Source: Smittium culicis (lineage: Eukaryota > Kickxellomycota > Harpellomycetes > Harpellales > Legeriomycetaceae). Taken from it: a DNA stretch of 25,241 bases. Location of the stretch: contig LSSN01004608.1 in assembly GCA_001970855.1 (NCBI GenBank), forward strand, positions 1 through 25,241. The letters run 5' to 3'. This document shows, piece after piece, positions 9,028-19,480 of this stretch. The position numbers and the translations under genes were made by a program. The notes under the pieces are model-generated. The model worked only from the letters and a program-made list of their open reading frames with translations. It did no database searches and was not told the origin of the DNA. Numbering within the stretch: the first letter of the stretch is position 1; each line of letters opens with the position of its first letter.

Positions 9028-11975
9028 ATGGGAGTTTTACGGGTCATAAATTTGAGGAATTTTAGAGCTATTTATTTAATAGGGATAGTTCTATTATTCT
9101 TTTCAATATTTAACTCTTTTGCAAGATTTTCTAAAGGTACTTATATATACAACCATTTTTCTATCGCCATTTATTCTAATCACACTCTCTTATCTCCTAA
9201 TAGCATTTAAAGATCATTCATACTGCACAACTACTATTGAAAATGGTCATTGGCTCCCAAAACCCAACGGCGATAAATTCTGGCAACCGAATAGTTGTGT
9301 TTTAAAAAATTACGAGTATAAAGATTTGCACGAATGTTATGCCAATAAGAATATATTTTTTATCGGTGATGGTTCAATTAGAGACAAATTCAACAGCTTT
9401 AAATACTTGGCTACTATTGATACAAAAAACAAAAATTTAAAAGAAAATTCAAAAAATATCTCAACAGAGCCCAAAATTTATTCTGAAATAAACCCCTATA
9501 TGACTTCTTTCAAAGTAAAAAATATTCAGGCTATTTATCTACGCGACAATTTTTTGAATGACACTAGGGTTTTAGATCTATTCCAAGATTTAAATAATCT
9601 AAAGATATATAAATCTCCAATAAACGCATTAAATTCTCTTTTGAAATCTTTCGATTCTAAGACAACTATTAGTAAAGACTCTAAAAACATTTTGATTATT
9701 GGTACTGGCCATCATTTTTTGAGAAATAAATACGATTTAGGCGGAATTGCAAATTGGAAAAAAGCAATAGATAATATATATAATATCGATGACTCAAATG
9801 TTGAAAACTCCAATTTAAAACTATACATCTCTCCAGTAGTTCCAGTTGTAAAAGAAAAGTTAACACCCGTGCAATACGAAACTATACAATCAAATGCTAT
9901 TGAATACATGAACACTTATTTATCAACTAAAAAGAGTAGTATTAGCTTCCCTGTGGTTTGGGCCGATATGGTAAAAGGTAGACCTGAATCAACTATCGAT
10001 GGTATCCGATATGGACAGCCTTTAGAAATCGAGCTAATGAATGTTTTGCATAATCATATGTGCAACTCTTTACTGAGAAAAAAAGACCTTAACAACCAAT
10101 ACTTCTGCTGTGTTGATTACCCTCCTCCAAGCTACCCAGTCGCCTTTTTGTTCATTTTATTTATTATTTTGCTACCACTTATAATTCTTCTTCAGCAGTC
10201 AGGTAATCTATTTTTTAATTTATCTTTGTTTCAAATATGTATTTCTTTTATATCACTAACATATAATCTATAGCATGCTATGCCATACTAAACTATTTTT
10301 TTTTATATATCTAGAAAAATCAACTTCGCTTAATAGATCTCGATTGATCGGATATTTGAAAAGGCTCCCAAATCAAAAGACCTTAATTCAAATATTTATC
10401 ATTGGTCTAGTATTAATGTTGGGCTTTATAAATGACAGAACTCCTTTGTTTGAAAAAAATCATAAACGAGCATATTTCAATTGGTTTTTGGTTCTAAGTA
10501 TTTTCGTTATAGTATGCAGCTATTTGACAATAGAAACAAAATTAGTCAAAAATAGGCTTATGAATTTTAAACAGCTAGACGAATGGAGAGGATGGATGGT
10601 AATATTCGTTGTCTTTTTTAACTACATGGACTTGAATGAATTCGAAAGCTTCAAAAATTTTTACCAAACTATTGTTTGTGGTCTTGTTTTTGTCAGTGGG
10701 TTTAGCTACTCCGTAAGTGCTGATAAAAATCATGCTGTTAGGTGGGATACTACAATCCATCACCTTTTCAGGCTCAACCTATTTGTTTTTGGGCTTTCTC
10801 TATTTACAAGCACTCCTTATATGAAATACGAATATATAGTTCTTGAGACTATATTTTTCATAATCTCACAATCTATTCTAAAATTCAACTCTCATCTCAA
10901 CAATAGCACCAAATACCTTTTAACAAAAACATTGATCGCATGTGCCATTCTCGTAGTCTTGGTTAGTTTCACAACTATCACTGATTTGTTATTTTCAGTA
11001 ATCAATTTTATCTTCAACTCAGAATTAGAATCAGCAATGTTTAGAGCGCTAATCAGCCAGTATGTTTTTGTTGGTATTTTAGGCGTTGCTTTTGGGATTT
11101 TGTTTAATAACTACATTGAATACCCAGAGAGCAAAAGCTCTATGTATATCGCCCAAAATAAAAATAATATTGGAATGATTTCTACAATTTCTCTATCCGT
11201 TTATTTGATTTTTTACATGATAAACTTGGATAATTCTGTTAAAGGAATTAATTCTAAAACTGAATCTCAAAATTCTATGTTATTCGAATCACTCAAGAAT
11301 ATTATTACATCTTCAATTTTTTGCGTTTCCTATATAATAACGAGAAACTTTTCAGATTCTTTACTGTCCAAAAATTCAAACTTCTTAGTTTATATAGGGG
11401 AGCATCACATCGAGATTTTAGCAGGAATTAATCACTTTTTACTTTCTAACAGTGGGTCTGATATTCTAGTGTATATTCAATTTGGCTTTAGAAGTAGTAG
11501 GGGTGTATTGTTCAAATTCGTTTCAGAAATTTCATGGGTGCTTAACTTTATGATTGTTTCTGTTATCTTCTTTACCTGCTTTACATTTGTCTTTCTAGGG
11601 ACAGAGCTAATATTAGATAGGATTTTCGAGTCGTCCAATAATAGTATTAAAATGTCGAACTTGATTAGAAATCGTCGAGATTTGTTCAAGAATGAATCTA
11701 GCGACTTTATTTTGGACTCGATCTATCAAAGCAAATCAGAACTAGATTTCCAAATAACAGATTCGAATTTAGATATTGAACATCGTTCTCAAAACTCGGA
11801 GATGTCCGTTGATAGCATAAATAATCAATCAGGATCGAACAGGAAATCATATGACGAACTTGAATTTAAGGAAAGTGTAAGCAAATTTAAAAATAATGAT
11901 TACACAAGCAGTCAGCTTATTAAGATAGGAATTTCGTTCGGTTTGTTTATGGTGGTCATAAATCGATTGTACTAG
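9028..11975 (+). CDS. Cas1p/CASD1-like 10-TM O-acetyltransferase with degenerate N-terminal esterase domain
   Basis: Exons 9028-9136, 9204-10202 and 10315-11975 (introns of 67 and 112 nt, GT-AG, both phase 1) give 922 aa. The ATG at 9028 is chosen because the longer downstream frame lacks an ATG and splicing joins the frames exactly. The second intron has ACTAAAC and a T-rich tract before its AG. Residues 15-31 form a signal anchor. Residues 38-345 resemble the PC-esterase-like luminal domain (WxPxxC, FIGD, GTGHHFLRN at 203). Residues 349 onward are multi-spanning, with EWRGWM at 459-464, FRLNL, and Glu736/His743 in the place of the family GKxTLExxxxQxH motif. Fungal Cas1p O-acetylates capsule or wall polysaccharide in the Golgi; human CASD1 acetylates sialic acid. 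Length fits the family. Oddity: the esterase GDS Ser is Gly93 and the DxxH His is Arg305, so this domain may be inactive. The C-terminus (about 780-900) is hydrophilic and Ser/Asn/Glu-rich. Confidence 0.82.
9137..9203 (+). other. Intron 1 of the Cas1p-like gene
   Basis: Begins GTACTT and ends CTAATAG, 67 nt, phase 1. It joins AAA-G to CA-TTT and so links the ATG exon to the esterase-domain frame. A CTAAT at 9176-9180 is a plausible branch site. Confidence 0.8.
10203..10314 (+). other. Intron 2 of the Cas1p-like gene
   Basis: Begins GTAATC and ends ATATCTAG, 112 nt, phase 1. Splicing to the earlier AG at 10273 would run into a stop after 13 codons. The AG at 10314 joins in frame to the acyltransferase domain. 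Confidence 0.85.
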
Positions 11976-12491
11976 GGGAAATAATACTAATGTGGATATT
12001 AGAATGTATATATCCATTATGAATACAGATAATTTAATACAAAACTTAAATATAAGAAAACTTTTACTACACCTTAGCTTTATTTTTTTTTCTTTATAAA
12101 AATTTTAAACTATTTTTTATTTTTTTTAGCTTTTTAGTGGTGTTTTTTAATATATAAAACTAGAAGATAAACAATTATACTATTTAATTTTTTTTGCAAG
12201 AAAATTTAAATTAAGAGAGGAGTGACTTTTAAATTTATAACGATTTTATTATTATCACATGGAAAATAAAATATTACAAGAAATAGAGTGATCTAAGATA
12301 GGATATAAAACTATAAACGGGACGATGTGGATATAAGCGAGATATAAAGGAGAGAATAGAGGAGGGGAGGATATATTAATTGGAAACTATACTTGGGAAT
12401 CAAAAAACAAAAAATAAAAAATAAAAAACAAAAAGAGGAAAATAAATAAAGTAGTTGTCAATAAAGTGAAAATGATACGAGGGAAAGAAGT
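11976..12491. other. Intergenic region between convergent genes
   Basis: It contains the 3' ends of the Cas1p-like gene (plus) and the bS21m gene (minus). The sequence is AT-rich with purine-rich runs around 12340-12440. No gene or distinct terminator structure was recognised. Confidence 0.7.
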
Positions 12492-13187
12492 TTAGAAGCC
12501 CCAGCCTTTCATTCTAAGCACCATGTTGACTTTTTCTCTGACTTGTTTCTTAACTCTAAATGCATTGGCTTCCTTAGCGAGTCTTGCACGTTTAACAAAG
12601 GGCTTTTCGTGCCTCTTCTTCAAATAAAGGATTTTGCGGACTTTGTTTTGTGTAATGATTCTCTGTAGCTTTCTAAGAGCAAAAACGGGGTTGTCGCCAA
12701 ACACGGCGATTGATCTTCCGTAACTGGATTCAACCTGTAATTTCAGGTTTTTGTAATCGCCAGAAAAGCTAGCCTTGCTCGCATCTGGAAACGAATCGCG
12801 GAACAGATCGATCTTGTTGATGCGGCTGTTCATGCCGGAATTTCCAGAGTTTGGCGCGCGCACATAGTTTTTATAATTGTCCATGAAATTTCCTTGTGGC
12901 TTATTGCCAGTCTGAGATTTCTGGTTGAAGGAATTGGCGAATAAGCCTTTTATCGGCGAGTCTGAAGATAAATTGCTCTCGGAGCTCGATTTCAATGAGC
13001 TTAGCTTTGGAATTGTGGTATTTTTGTCGGAGGAAGTTGGAGTTTCGACTGTAGGATTCTGGCCCGTTTGGGACAACCCATCGTTTTTTGAGCTGCTATA
13101 CATACATTTGGTGCCCGAACTAAAAGAAAATTTGGCAAAGTTTCTGCAACTAAATGTCGACAGACCAGTCCTTATTAGATTATTCAT
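12492..13187 (-). CDS. Mitochondrial small-subunit ribosomal protein bS21m (MRPS21/MRP21 family)
   Basis: A single-exon gene of 231 aa. The C-terminal 75 residues are a bS21 domain: GRSIAVFGDNPVFALRKL from residue 157, then a basic helix with NKVRK and KKRHEKPFVKRARL (HEKP at 193-196), and a second basic helix ending KGWGF. bS21 proteins bind 16S-like rRNA in the small subunit near the mRNA exit platform. Residues 1-35 are rich in Arg, Ser, Phe and Thr with few acids, as expected for a mitochondrial import presequence. The linker at 36-140 is Ser/Asn/Gly-rich and poorly conserved in such proteins. The protein is much longer than bacterial S21 (about 70 aa) because of this N-terminal extension, as in fungal MRP21. 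It is convergent with the Cas1p-like gene and divergent from the PPR gene. Confidence 0.9.
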   Translation of the reverse strand: MNNLIRTGLSTFSCRNFAKFSFSSGTKCMYSSSKNDGLSQTGQNPTVETPTSSDKNTTIPKLSSLKSSSESNLSSDSPIKGLFANSFNQKSQTGNKPQGNFMDNYKNYVRAPNSGNSGMNSRINKIDLFRDSFPDASKASFSGDYKNLKLQVESSYGRSIAVFGDNPVFALRKLQRIITQNKVRKILYLKKRHEKPFVKRARLAKEANAFRVKKQVREKVNMVLRMKGWGF

Positions 13188-14679
13188 ATTCTACGATTAG
13201 AAATTGACTCAAAGTTCTATAATTGCCTTGATATTTGTCGGGCTATAAGTATTAATGAGTATGAAAAATTGCAGATTGAGATAGTTAGTATAATCAGAAT
13301 TTTCGAAAATGAGCAAATAAAATAAATAGAATATCTATCTAATAAATGAGTAAATCTAACGGCCACAGATATTTTTAATGATCAAATCCGCTTATATAAA
13401 ATTTTTTTTGTTTTATTAGTTAGACTGAAGATTAGAACTAAGCTTACTTGATTAATTATTAATTCTACTCTCGCTATATACTCACAGAAATATATAATTG
13501 GCTAATTTTTGATATATTTATTTGCCATCGCAAGTTATAATTGGTATACATAATTAATCATTATCAATCAATTGGAAGATATCTTAACTCAATACCTGAA
13601 CCAAGCCAATAAGCTATTTTTAAAATATCAGCGTTGTAAGTTATAGTTTAAACTTTTAATTATTTATAACATGCTTTAAATTAGGTGAAATCATAATCAA
13701 ACTTTGATGATTATAGATGGGTAAGTAAAGGATATTCAGCCACAAATATCTACATCAGATATCTCTAAACTAAAGAGAGAATCTTCACTTTCATGGTTTT
13801 AAAGCGATATTGTTATTAAATTCGTTTAATGTTTGTATAGCTTTGAAGTTCAAACAAGCATTAATACCTGTACACAGCAAAGCGCCATAATAAAATATCC
13901 AATTAACAAGGCTATTGAAACTTTCCACTATACTAATCGTGGATATGGTATGAATTTTTATCAAAGGCTGCTTTAAAGAACAATATGGTGTTATTTTGGG
14001 TATATTGTCATGTGCAAGTAAGACTCGAGTTGAAGTTGGTAAGAGAATGGGCACAGTTTGTCAGCGAAATTACAGAAAATTATTTTTTAATTTTGTGGTT
14101 CCATATGATATTAGATCAAGAAGAATACCCGACTTGTATGATTCAGCCCGATACGCTTGAAGGTTCAATATATTGTTTAATTGGGGTTTGGAATTTGGGA
14201 TGGAGGGGGGGGGGTATAGCATGTATATGAATATGAAGGGGTTTAATGCGATTTTGATATCTCTTTAGAATTTAATTGTATCAAAGGCTAATTGCAAATA
14301 AACTCTCAGATGCTAAAAATTTAAAATAAAAAGGTGCTATTTGCTAAAAAATTTATAGTTCAAAGCCATTATTTTTATTTCTGGGCAGTCTGAAATGTGT
14401 ATTTTGAGGCATGTTTATTGGCTGATTTGCTCGCTAAAAACCCTTAAGAAAATATTTTCAGTGAAATAAAACCAAAAATTATAAAGTTTGGCTGAAATAA
14501 GCCAATGATCAGAAAATCTACTTTATTCCAGGAAAGAAAAATACTTTACAATAAAGTATCCTTTCAATTTTACCCTATTCATATTAAAACCATACTATTA
14601 AGCTTTTTTATCTTCCGAAAGAGACTTTAATTTTTTCTTCTAATCTTATTTTAAGTAAATTTTACTTTATCCCGCAATA
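13188..14679. other. Intergenic region between divergent bS21m and PPR genes, with a broken gene
   Basis: This region should carry the promoters of both neighbouring genes, which are transcribed away from each other. Its middle (about 13830-14268) holds an interrupted coding tract described separately, including a run of ten G at 14205-14214 that stands out in such AT-rich DNA. 13188-13800 and 14270-14679 show no gene. Confidence 0.6.
13830..14268 (+). pseudogene. Broken coding tract of unknown family
   Basis: Two adjacent plus-strand frames read like real protein. 13830-13974 gives ...INKAIETFHYTNRGYGMNFY. One base shift later, 13954-14265 gives IKGCFKEQYGVILGIL..., KTRVEVGKRMGTVCQRNYRK, FVVPYDIRSRRIPDLYDSAR and, after a single TGA at 14158, FNWGLEFGMEGGGYSMYM. 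Together that is about 145 codons with one frameshift and one in-frame stop. First codon positions are purine-rich and base composition is less AT-rich than the flanks, as in the intact genes. I do not recognise the family. No ATG start was identified, and an earlier frame at 13774-13884 could be another piece. It could be a decaying host gene or an old insertion. Intron splicing does not obviously explain the breaks. Confidence 0.4.
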
Positions 14680-17600
14680 ATGAACTGTCTATTCAGGATT
14701 GAGACAGGAATCCTTTCAGCAATAAAAAAAACCTCTTCTCTCTCTCAAAGGAAAGTTTTGATCATACACAATACCTCTCGCACCTTTAGCCTGTTAAATA
14801 AATATACCAAAATTAATGCTTACTCTGAAAATGAATCCGTGAATACTAGGCTTTCAAATCTCAATATTTCCAAAGTCACTTCAAAAGCATTTAATCCTGA
14901 TATCAGATGGTATTTTAACTTTAAAAATATATCCCTCATATAGAAAAAAAATTCAAATTAAAGCTTCTCCAACTTACCTTTTTCTTATGTCTAAAGTTAA
15001 TCCTTCTTTTTTTAATATTATTTTTTAGTAAAACTTTCGCTTCTGCAAAATCTTACTACTCAAATAAAGTCAACCAAGGCGAAAAACTTAGAGTAAGAAA
15101 TTTTCAAGTTTTTTAATTTAACGCTGAAATTTCCTTTTATTTATTTCAAATTACCTTTCTAATAGGAAGAGCTAGAAGTTACCGATCTAAAAATAAAAGA
15201 GCTAATGGATAATCATTTTAGCCATTTCAGATCGAATCCATACCCAAAACCCACTCATAAACGAAATACAGATAAAGAATTAGAAATGCAATTATCAGAA
15301 TCCGAAATTCCAACTATACAAAAATCTAGCAAAAAAAAGGGTCCGAAGGACTATCAAAAGTTAGAAAATAGAAACCCTGAAAAATTTAATAGACACGAAT
15401 CGGCTATTACTAAAGAAAAGCCAGAAAGCTTTCAAAATATTCCTTCTACATCAAACACAAGCTCCGTTGACAGTTACAATGATTTCCTTTTTAACTTAAA
15501 AGACGCCAAGTATATTGATACTAGAATTCCTAACCCTGACTCTAATCCAGACGATTTGAAAAATCCGTCATTGTTTTTAGAAGATTATAGCAGTAATGAT
15601 ACCTCAATCACTCAAGAAAAAAAAACTTTAGAATCAGAGCTAACCGTCCTTTCTTTATCAAAGTTCAACCACGTTATATTCACAAACGTAATTTTTTTTC
15701 CCCTCATATATTTTAATTTTACCACCTAAACTTTTAATTAACATCTTTATTAAAATATAAATTTTAGGCATTAGAAGGAAATATCAAGCAGGCTGAAGAG
15801 GCTTTTAACCTTATGAAAGATGCTTACATCAAACCAACCCTGAAAACTTATGATCATATGTTATTTGGCTATGCAAATGTCGGCGATTTAAAAAACTCGG
15901 TTTCTATTTTTAAAGAAATCGAAAATAACGGCCTTCAACCTTCAATATATTCTTATGGTGGTCTAATCAAAGCATACATCAAATCTAGCAGACTTGACGA
16001 CGCTTATAAAGTATACGAAATCATGAAAACTAAAAATGTAATGCCCAATGAATCTATTTATAATCAACTACTCATGGGCTGCTTAAGTTTTGGAGATACA
16101 AAACGCGCATGGGGTACTTATGAGCATATGAGATACGAAATTGCTAACCCGAGCGTTAAAACTATGACTATAATGATAAACGCATGCGCATTAGATGACC
16201 AAGTTGAAAGAGCGCTAGTCTTACTCGATGAAATGATCGCTAATGGCCAACAGCTAAATGACGTTACATTCAACTCTTTAATCAATGCCTGTGCACATAG
16301 ACCGGGTTATTTGGATAGAGCATTTGATTTACTCGTTAAAATGGAAATGACTGGATTTAAGCCTGATTATTACACTTACAACACCATCATTTACGCTTGT
16401 GCAAGAAACAAGAATTTAGAAATGGCCCGCTTTATTTTTAATGAGTTGGTCAACAGGTCAAACGAATTTTTAAGGCTGGACGAATCAAGCTTTACAAACT
16501 TGTTTTGGACATACGCATCACACATCAAACATGTAAGCATAAAAAGTAGAAAAAGTGCGATCGAATATTTGAAAACTAGAGGTCCAGTATCTATATTTTT
16601 CAATGAAGATAATAATAAAATAGATGCATCTAGCGATTCTAGCACTTTCATAAATCCCATTTTAGATATAGCAGATCCAAATAATGGTGTAAACAAAGAT
16701 TTTGGTGAAAATGTAGACGAATCTAAAATTCAAAATGAATCTATAGATTCTACCTCTAATATAGTTAATCAGAGTAATACGACTTCCCCTGTTCCAGAGC
16801 CAAGCTACTCTGATAGTGCCTTAGAAATTTCAAAATTACCTTCACTAGATAATCAAACTGAAATTGCCAACTTATCATCTAGCGAATCAAATAAATCGAT
16901 TACTTCTTCTACGCCAAAATTGAATGCTATGTTCCTTAGAAAAATTCCAGAGAATCACAAGATGACACTCGTAGAAGCTGGCAGAATATATAGATATTTT
17001 ACTAAGCTTGTCAAATCGAACTCGATTCCGCTTAATTCATTAGAGAAACCAGAGAATAAAAAAGTAACTACTAGATTGCTAAACTCGTATTTGGCTGTTT
17101 TATCTAACCACGGAGAATATTACCGTGCGTGGAAGTTTTATTGTACAGAATTTCAAAAGCATGGGGCGAAAAGAGATGGCTGGACAGTCGAGACAATTCT
17201 GTTCTGCTGTGACATTCAACGCGACATTGAAAAAGCGTGGGTTGTATGGAAGCAGTTCAAGAAATGGAGGAAAGAAGTTGAATTAAAAATCAACATTAAA
17301 GCGCCATTACAGTTAGAAGCCAATGCGACCATCGAGAAACCTGAAAGTGTATCAGAAAGCGAATACTTAACGAACTCTAATCCTAATAATGAACAAAAAC
17401 AAGATCCGAATGAAATAAGTATCAACGAATGGTTCCATCTACCAGAAATTGCACACGACGCAGAACCTCTAACGTTCAGAGATCGAGAATTTATGCGTAA
17501 AGTCATTGGGTGCGACAAGGCTCAAGAATACAAAATATATTTATCAATGATCAATTTGCTTGCAAAGTAATGATACGATTTTGATTATTTTTTTTTTTTT

Positions 17601-18028
17601 CAATGCCAGTATTTATATATACGAACAACCATTTATTGTTCTGTCTTTTTTTTTTTTTCATCAAGTAATTTAATTAAGCTTTTTTATTTAAAAAAAAAAA
17701 CAATAATAATAGGAATGACCAGCTTCGTTCAGCGCTAGATTTGCTCACAGAATTGAAACATGGGATTAAAGACCACGAGCGAAATGAGCTTAACTCGAAA
17801 GATTTCTCTACTATTTTGAGTCGAGCAACTCAGCTCGAGGATGATCGCGCGGTAGCTAGACTGCTGGCGCTATGTAGACCATCAAAGGACACATTGAAAA
17901 AACAGCGCAACATGAAGCACCTCAATAAAAAATGGGGAACAGAGAAAAAGTTCGAGGTTGGAATCAAGAAGAGAATGAAGTACCGCAACATGTACCCAGA
18001 AGAATTTGAAAAAGAAAAGAAAAAATAA
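14680..18028 (+). CDS. Mitochondrial pentatricopeptide repeat (PPR) protein, five exons
   Basis: Exons 14680-14909, 15029-15092, 15166-15687, 15768-17566 and 17713-18028 join in frame to 976 aa. Introns are 119, 73, 80 and 146 nt, all GT-AG. The first 45 residues are rich in Arg/Lys/Ser/Thr with few acids, a likely mitochondrial presequence. Residues 99-255 are a charged, low-complexity linker. From about residue 265 to 523 there are six or so 35-residue PPR units (for example TYDHMLFGYANVGDLKNSVS, TFNSLINACAHRPGYLDRAF, TYNTIIYACARNKNLEMARF). An acidic Ser/Asn-rich insert (about 545-660) separates these from further helical repeats with RAWKFY and KAWVVWKQF. The last exon is helical and ends in a Lys-rich tail. 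PPR proteins bind organellar RNA and act in processing, stability or translation. The target here cannot be told. It lies head to head with bS21m, another mitochondrial gene-expression protein. Confidence 0.85.
17567..17712 (+). other. Intron 4 of the PPR gene
   Basis: Begins GTAATG and ends AATAATAG, 146 nt, phase 2, with long T runs. Without splicing the protein would stop at 17570 and the last 104 residues would have no ATG. AA + G restores a Lys codon and the frame continues as NDQLRSALDLLTEL. Confidence 0.75.
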
Positions 18029-19480
18029 GAGAAAAATATATCCGCTTGACATTTTAAAATTATTATGACTATTATTATTGTTTGCTAAATAGCTAGATCG
18101 ATTAATTAACTTTATTTATTTTTGTATGTTTTCTGAACTTGCAAAAATAATTTAAAAAATTTTTTTAAATCTCATTTGATTGGATTTACCTATGTGCTTT
18201 TTTTTTTAAATAAATAATGAGGTTGTGACTTTGAGCCGTAGGCTAAAAAAACCCAGAATTGCTAAAATAAATAGTGCTATTTATTACTGTTGCTATTTTT
18301 TAAGTTAGGCTTGAGAATACCAATCGACGTATGAATTCATAGCTTAAAAAAATAAAACACTAAGTTAAATTTTTATTGACTCTCAAACGCAAATATAACT
18401 ATCTTGATATTTTCAAGTTCTAATGTATCTGAATTGATAAAATCAAATTTTATTTTTGTTTTTTAGATTTAAAATTACAAATTTCTAAAACATTTTGGAA
18501 CTTTTGCGAATTTGAAATGGCGTTGAATAGATTCATATCTAAATATTTTCCGAGAATTTAAACAAATGGGGAGGGCTGATAATGAGTAAAAATATAAATG
18601 TGCGAAATCGGAAATACTTTTAGATATGAGTTGATACCATGCATTTTTGTATTGGAATTTTAACAGCACAACGCCATTGGATCTAGTATCGACTGTAAAC
18701 TAATTATTTAATTTAAAAAAGCTCTAGTTTTTGAACTAGAATAAATTTGCCATTTTATGGAATTCGCAGAGTTAGATGCACGTAAATTCTACCATATATA
18801 TTTGGTCTCGGTATTCTGCGATGTTTACTCTTAAAAAACCAGCATTCCAAATTAAAAATTAGATTGAAATATATCAACAAAAGGATCAATTTATTAATTT
18901 TATAGAGGTTTTCTTGGAATGGTCAAGTATTTTTCATTAAAATGGATTAAACTATTGGATTTAAAATATCGAATATCGCTGTATTCCTTTAAATATAAAA
19001 AAACTCGAATATAATATCCTTTTTATTTCTTTGTAAAAATTATTCTTAAAATAATGAAGCGTGAAAAATTCATTCTTTAAATTGGTTAAATTTGTGAGTA
19101 TGTGAAAACTTGATAAAAATAATACCTGTAATATACTCTTTTTCGGGTTAATTAAGTTTTTATACATATACTTGCCCGATGATTAAAATGTGTGAAGAAA
19201 AATCTTGTAATTATAGTGGAGAATTTCGATAAAATTGATTGCCCAGATTTATACAAATTTACTCTTATTTTTTTGCCGATTACACAAATATCCAATTATC
19301 TAATATATTTTTCTAAATAAACTAAATGGAATTTTCTTTCTAACCTCTATTTTTTCTCTATTGTTAACATATATTTACTAAAAATAAAACGCTTATTTTT
19401 TGCTACTGTATACATTATCCAAGCCTACACTTAAGACTAAGCGTTTTAATCCAAAGCGATTTAATTAAGCCTACTCGAAA
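18029..19480. other. AT-rich intergenic region
   Basis: It contains the 3' end of the PPR gene and the promoter of the SulP gene. At 18482-18703 one frame reads GTFANLKWR and NIFREFKQMGRADNE between stops and looks faintly protein-like, but stops are not depleted enough to claim a relic. Nothing else was seen. Confidence 0.65.

Noticed and set aside
9119..10273. Unspliced reading of the esterase-domain frame from 9119
   Set aside because: The frame has only TTG there. Splicing the ATG exon 9028-9136 gives a proper start and an in-frame join.
12925..13200. 91-codon plus-strand frame across bS21m
   Set aside because: It lies antisense to the low-complexity N-terminal region of a clear bS21m gene and has no recognisable content.
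13791..14054. 87-codon minus-strand ATG frame
   Set aside because: It overlaps the plus-strand broken tract, whose codon composition looks more like the real genes here. Chance frames of this length are expected once or so per window.
18475..18703. Faint protein-like reading on the plus strand (and a 64-codon minus frame)
   Set aside because: Stops are not clearly depleted and no family motif could be matched.
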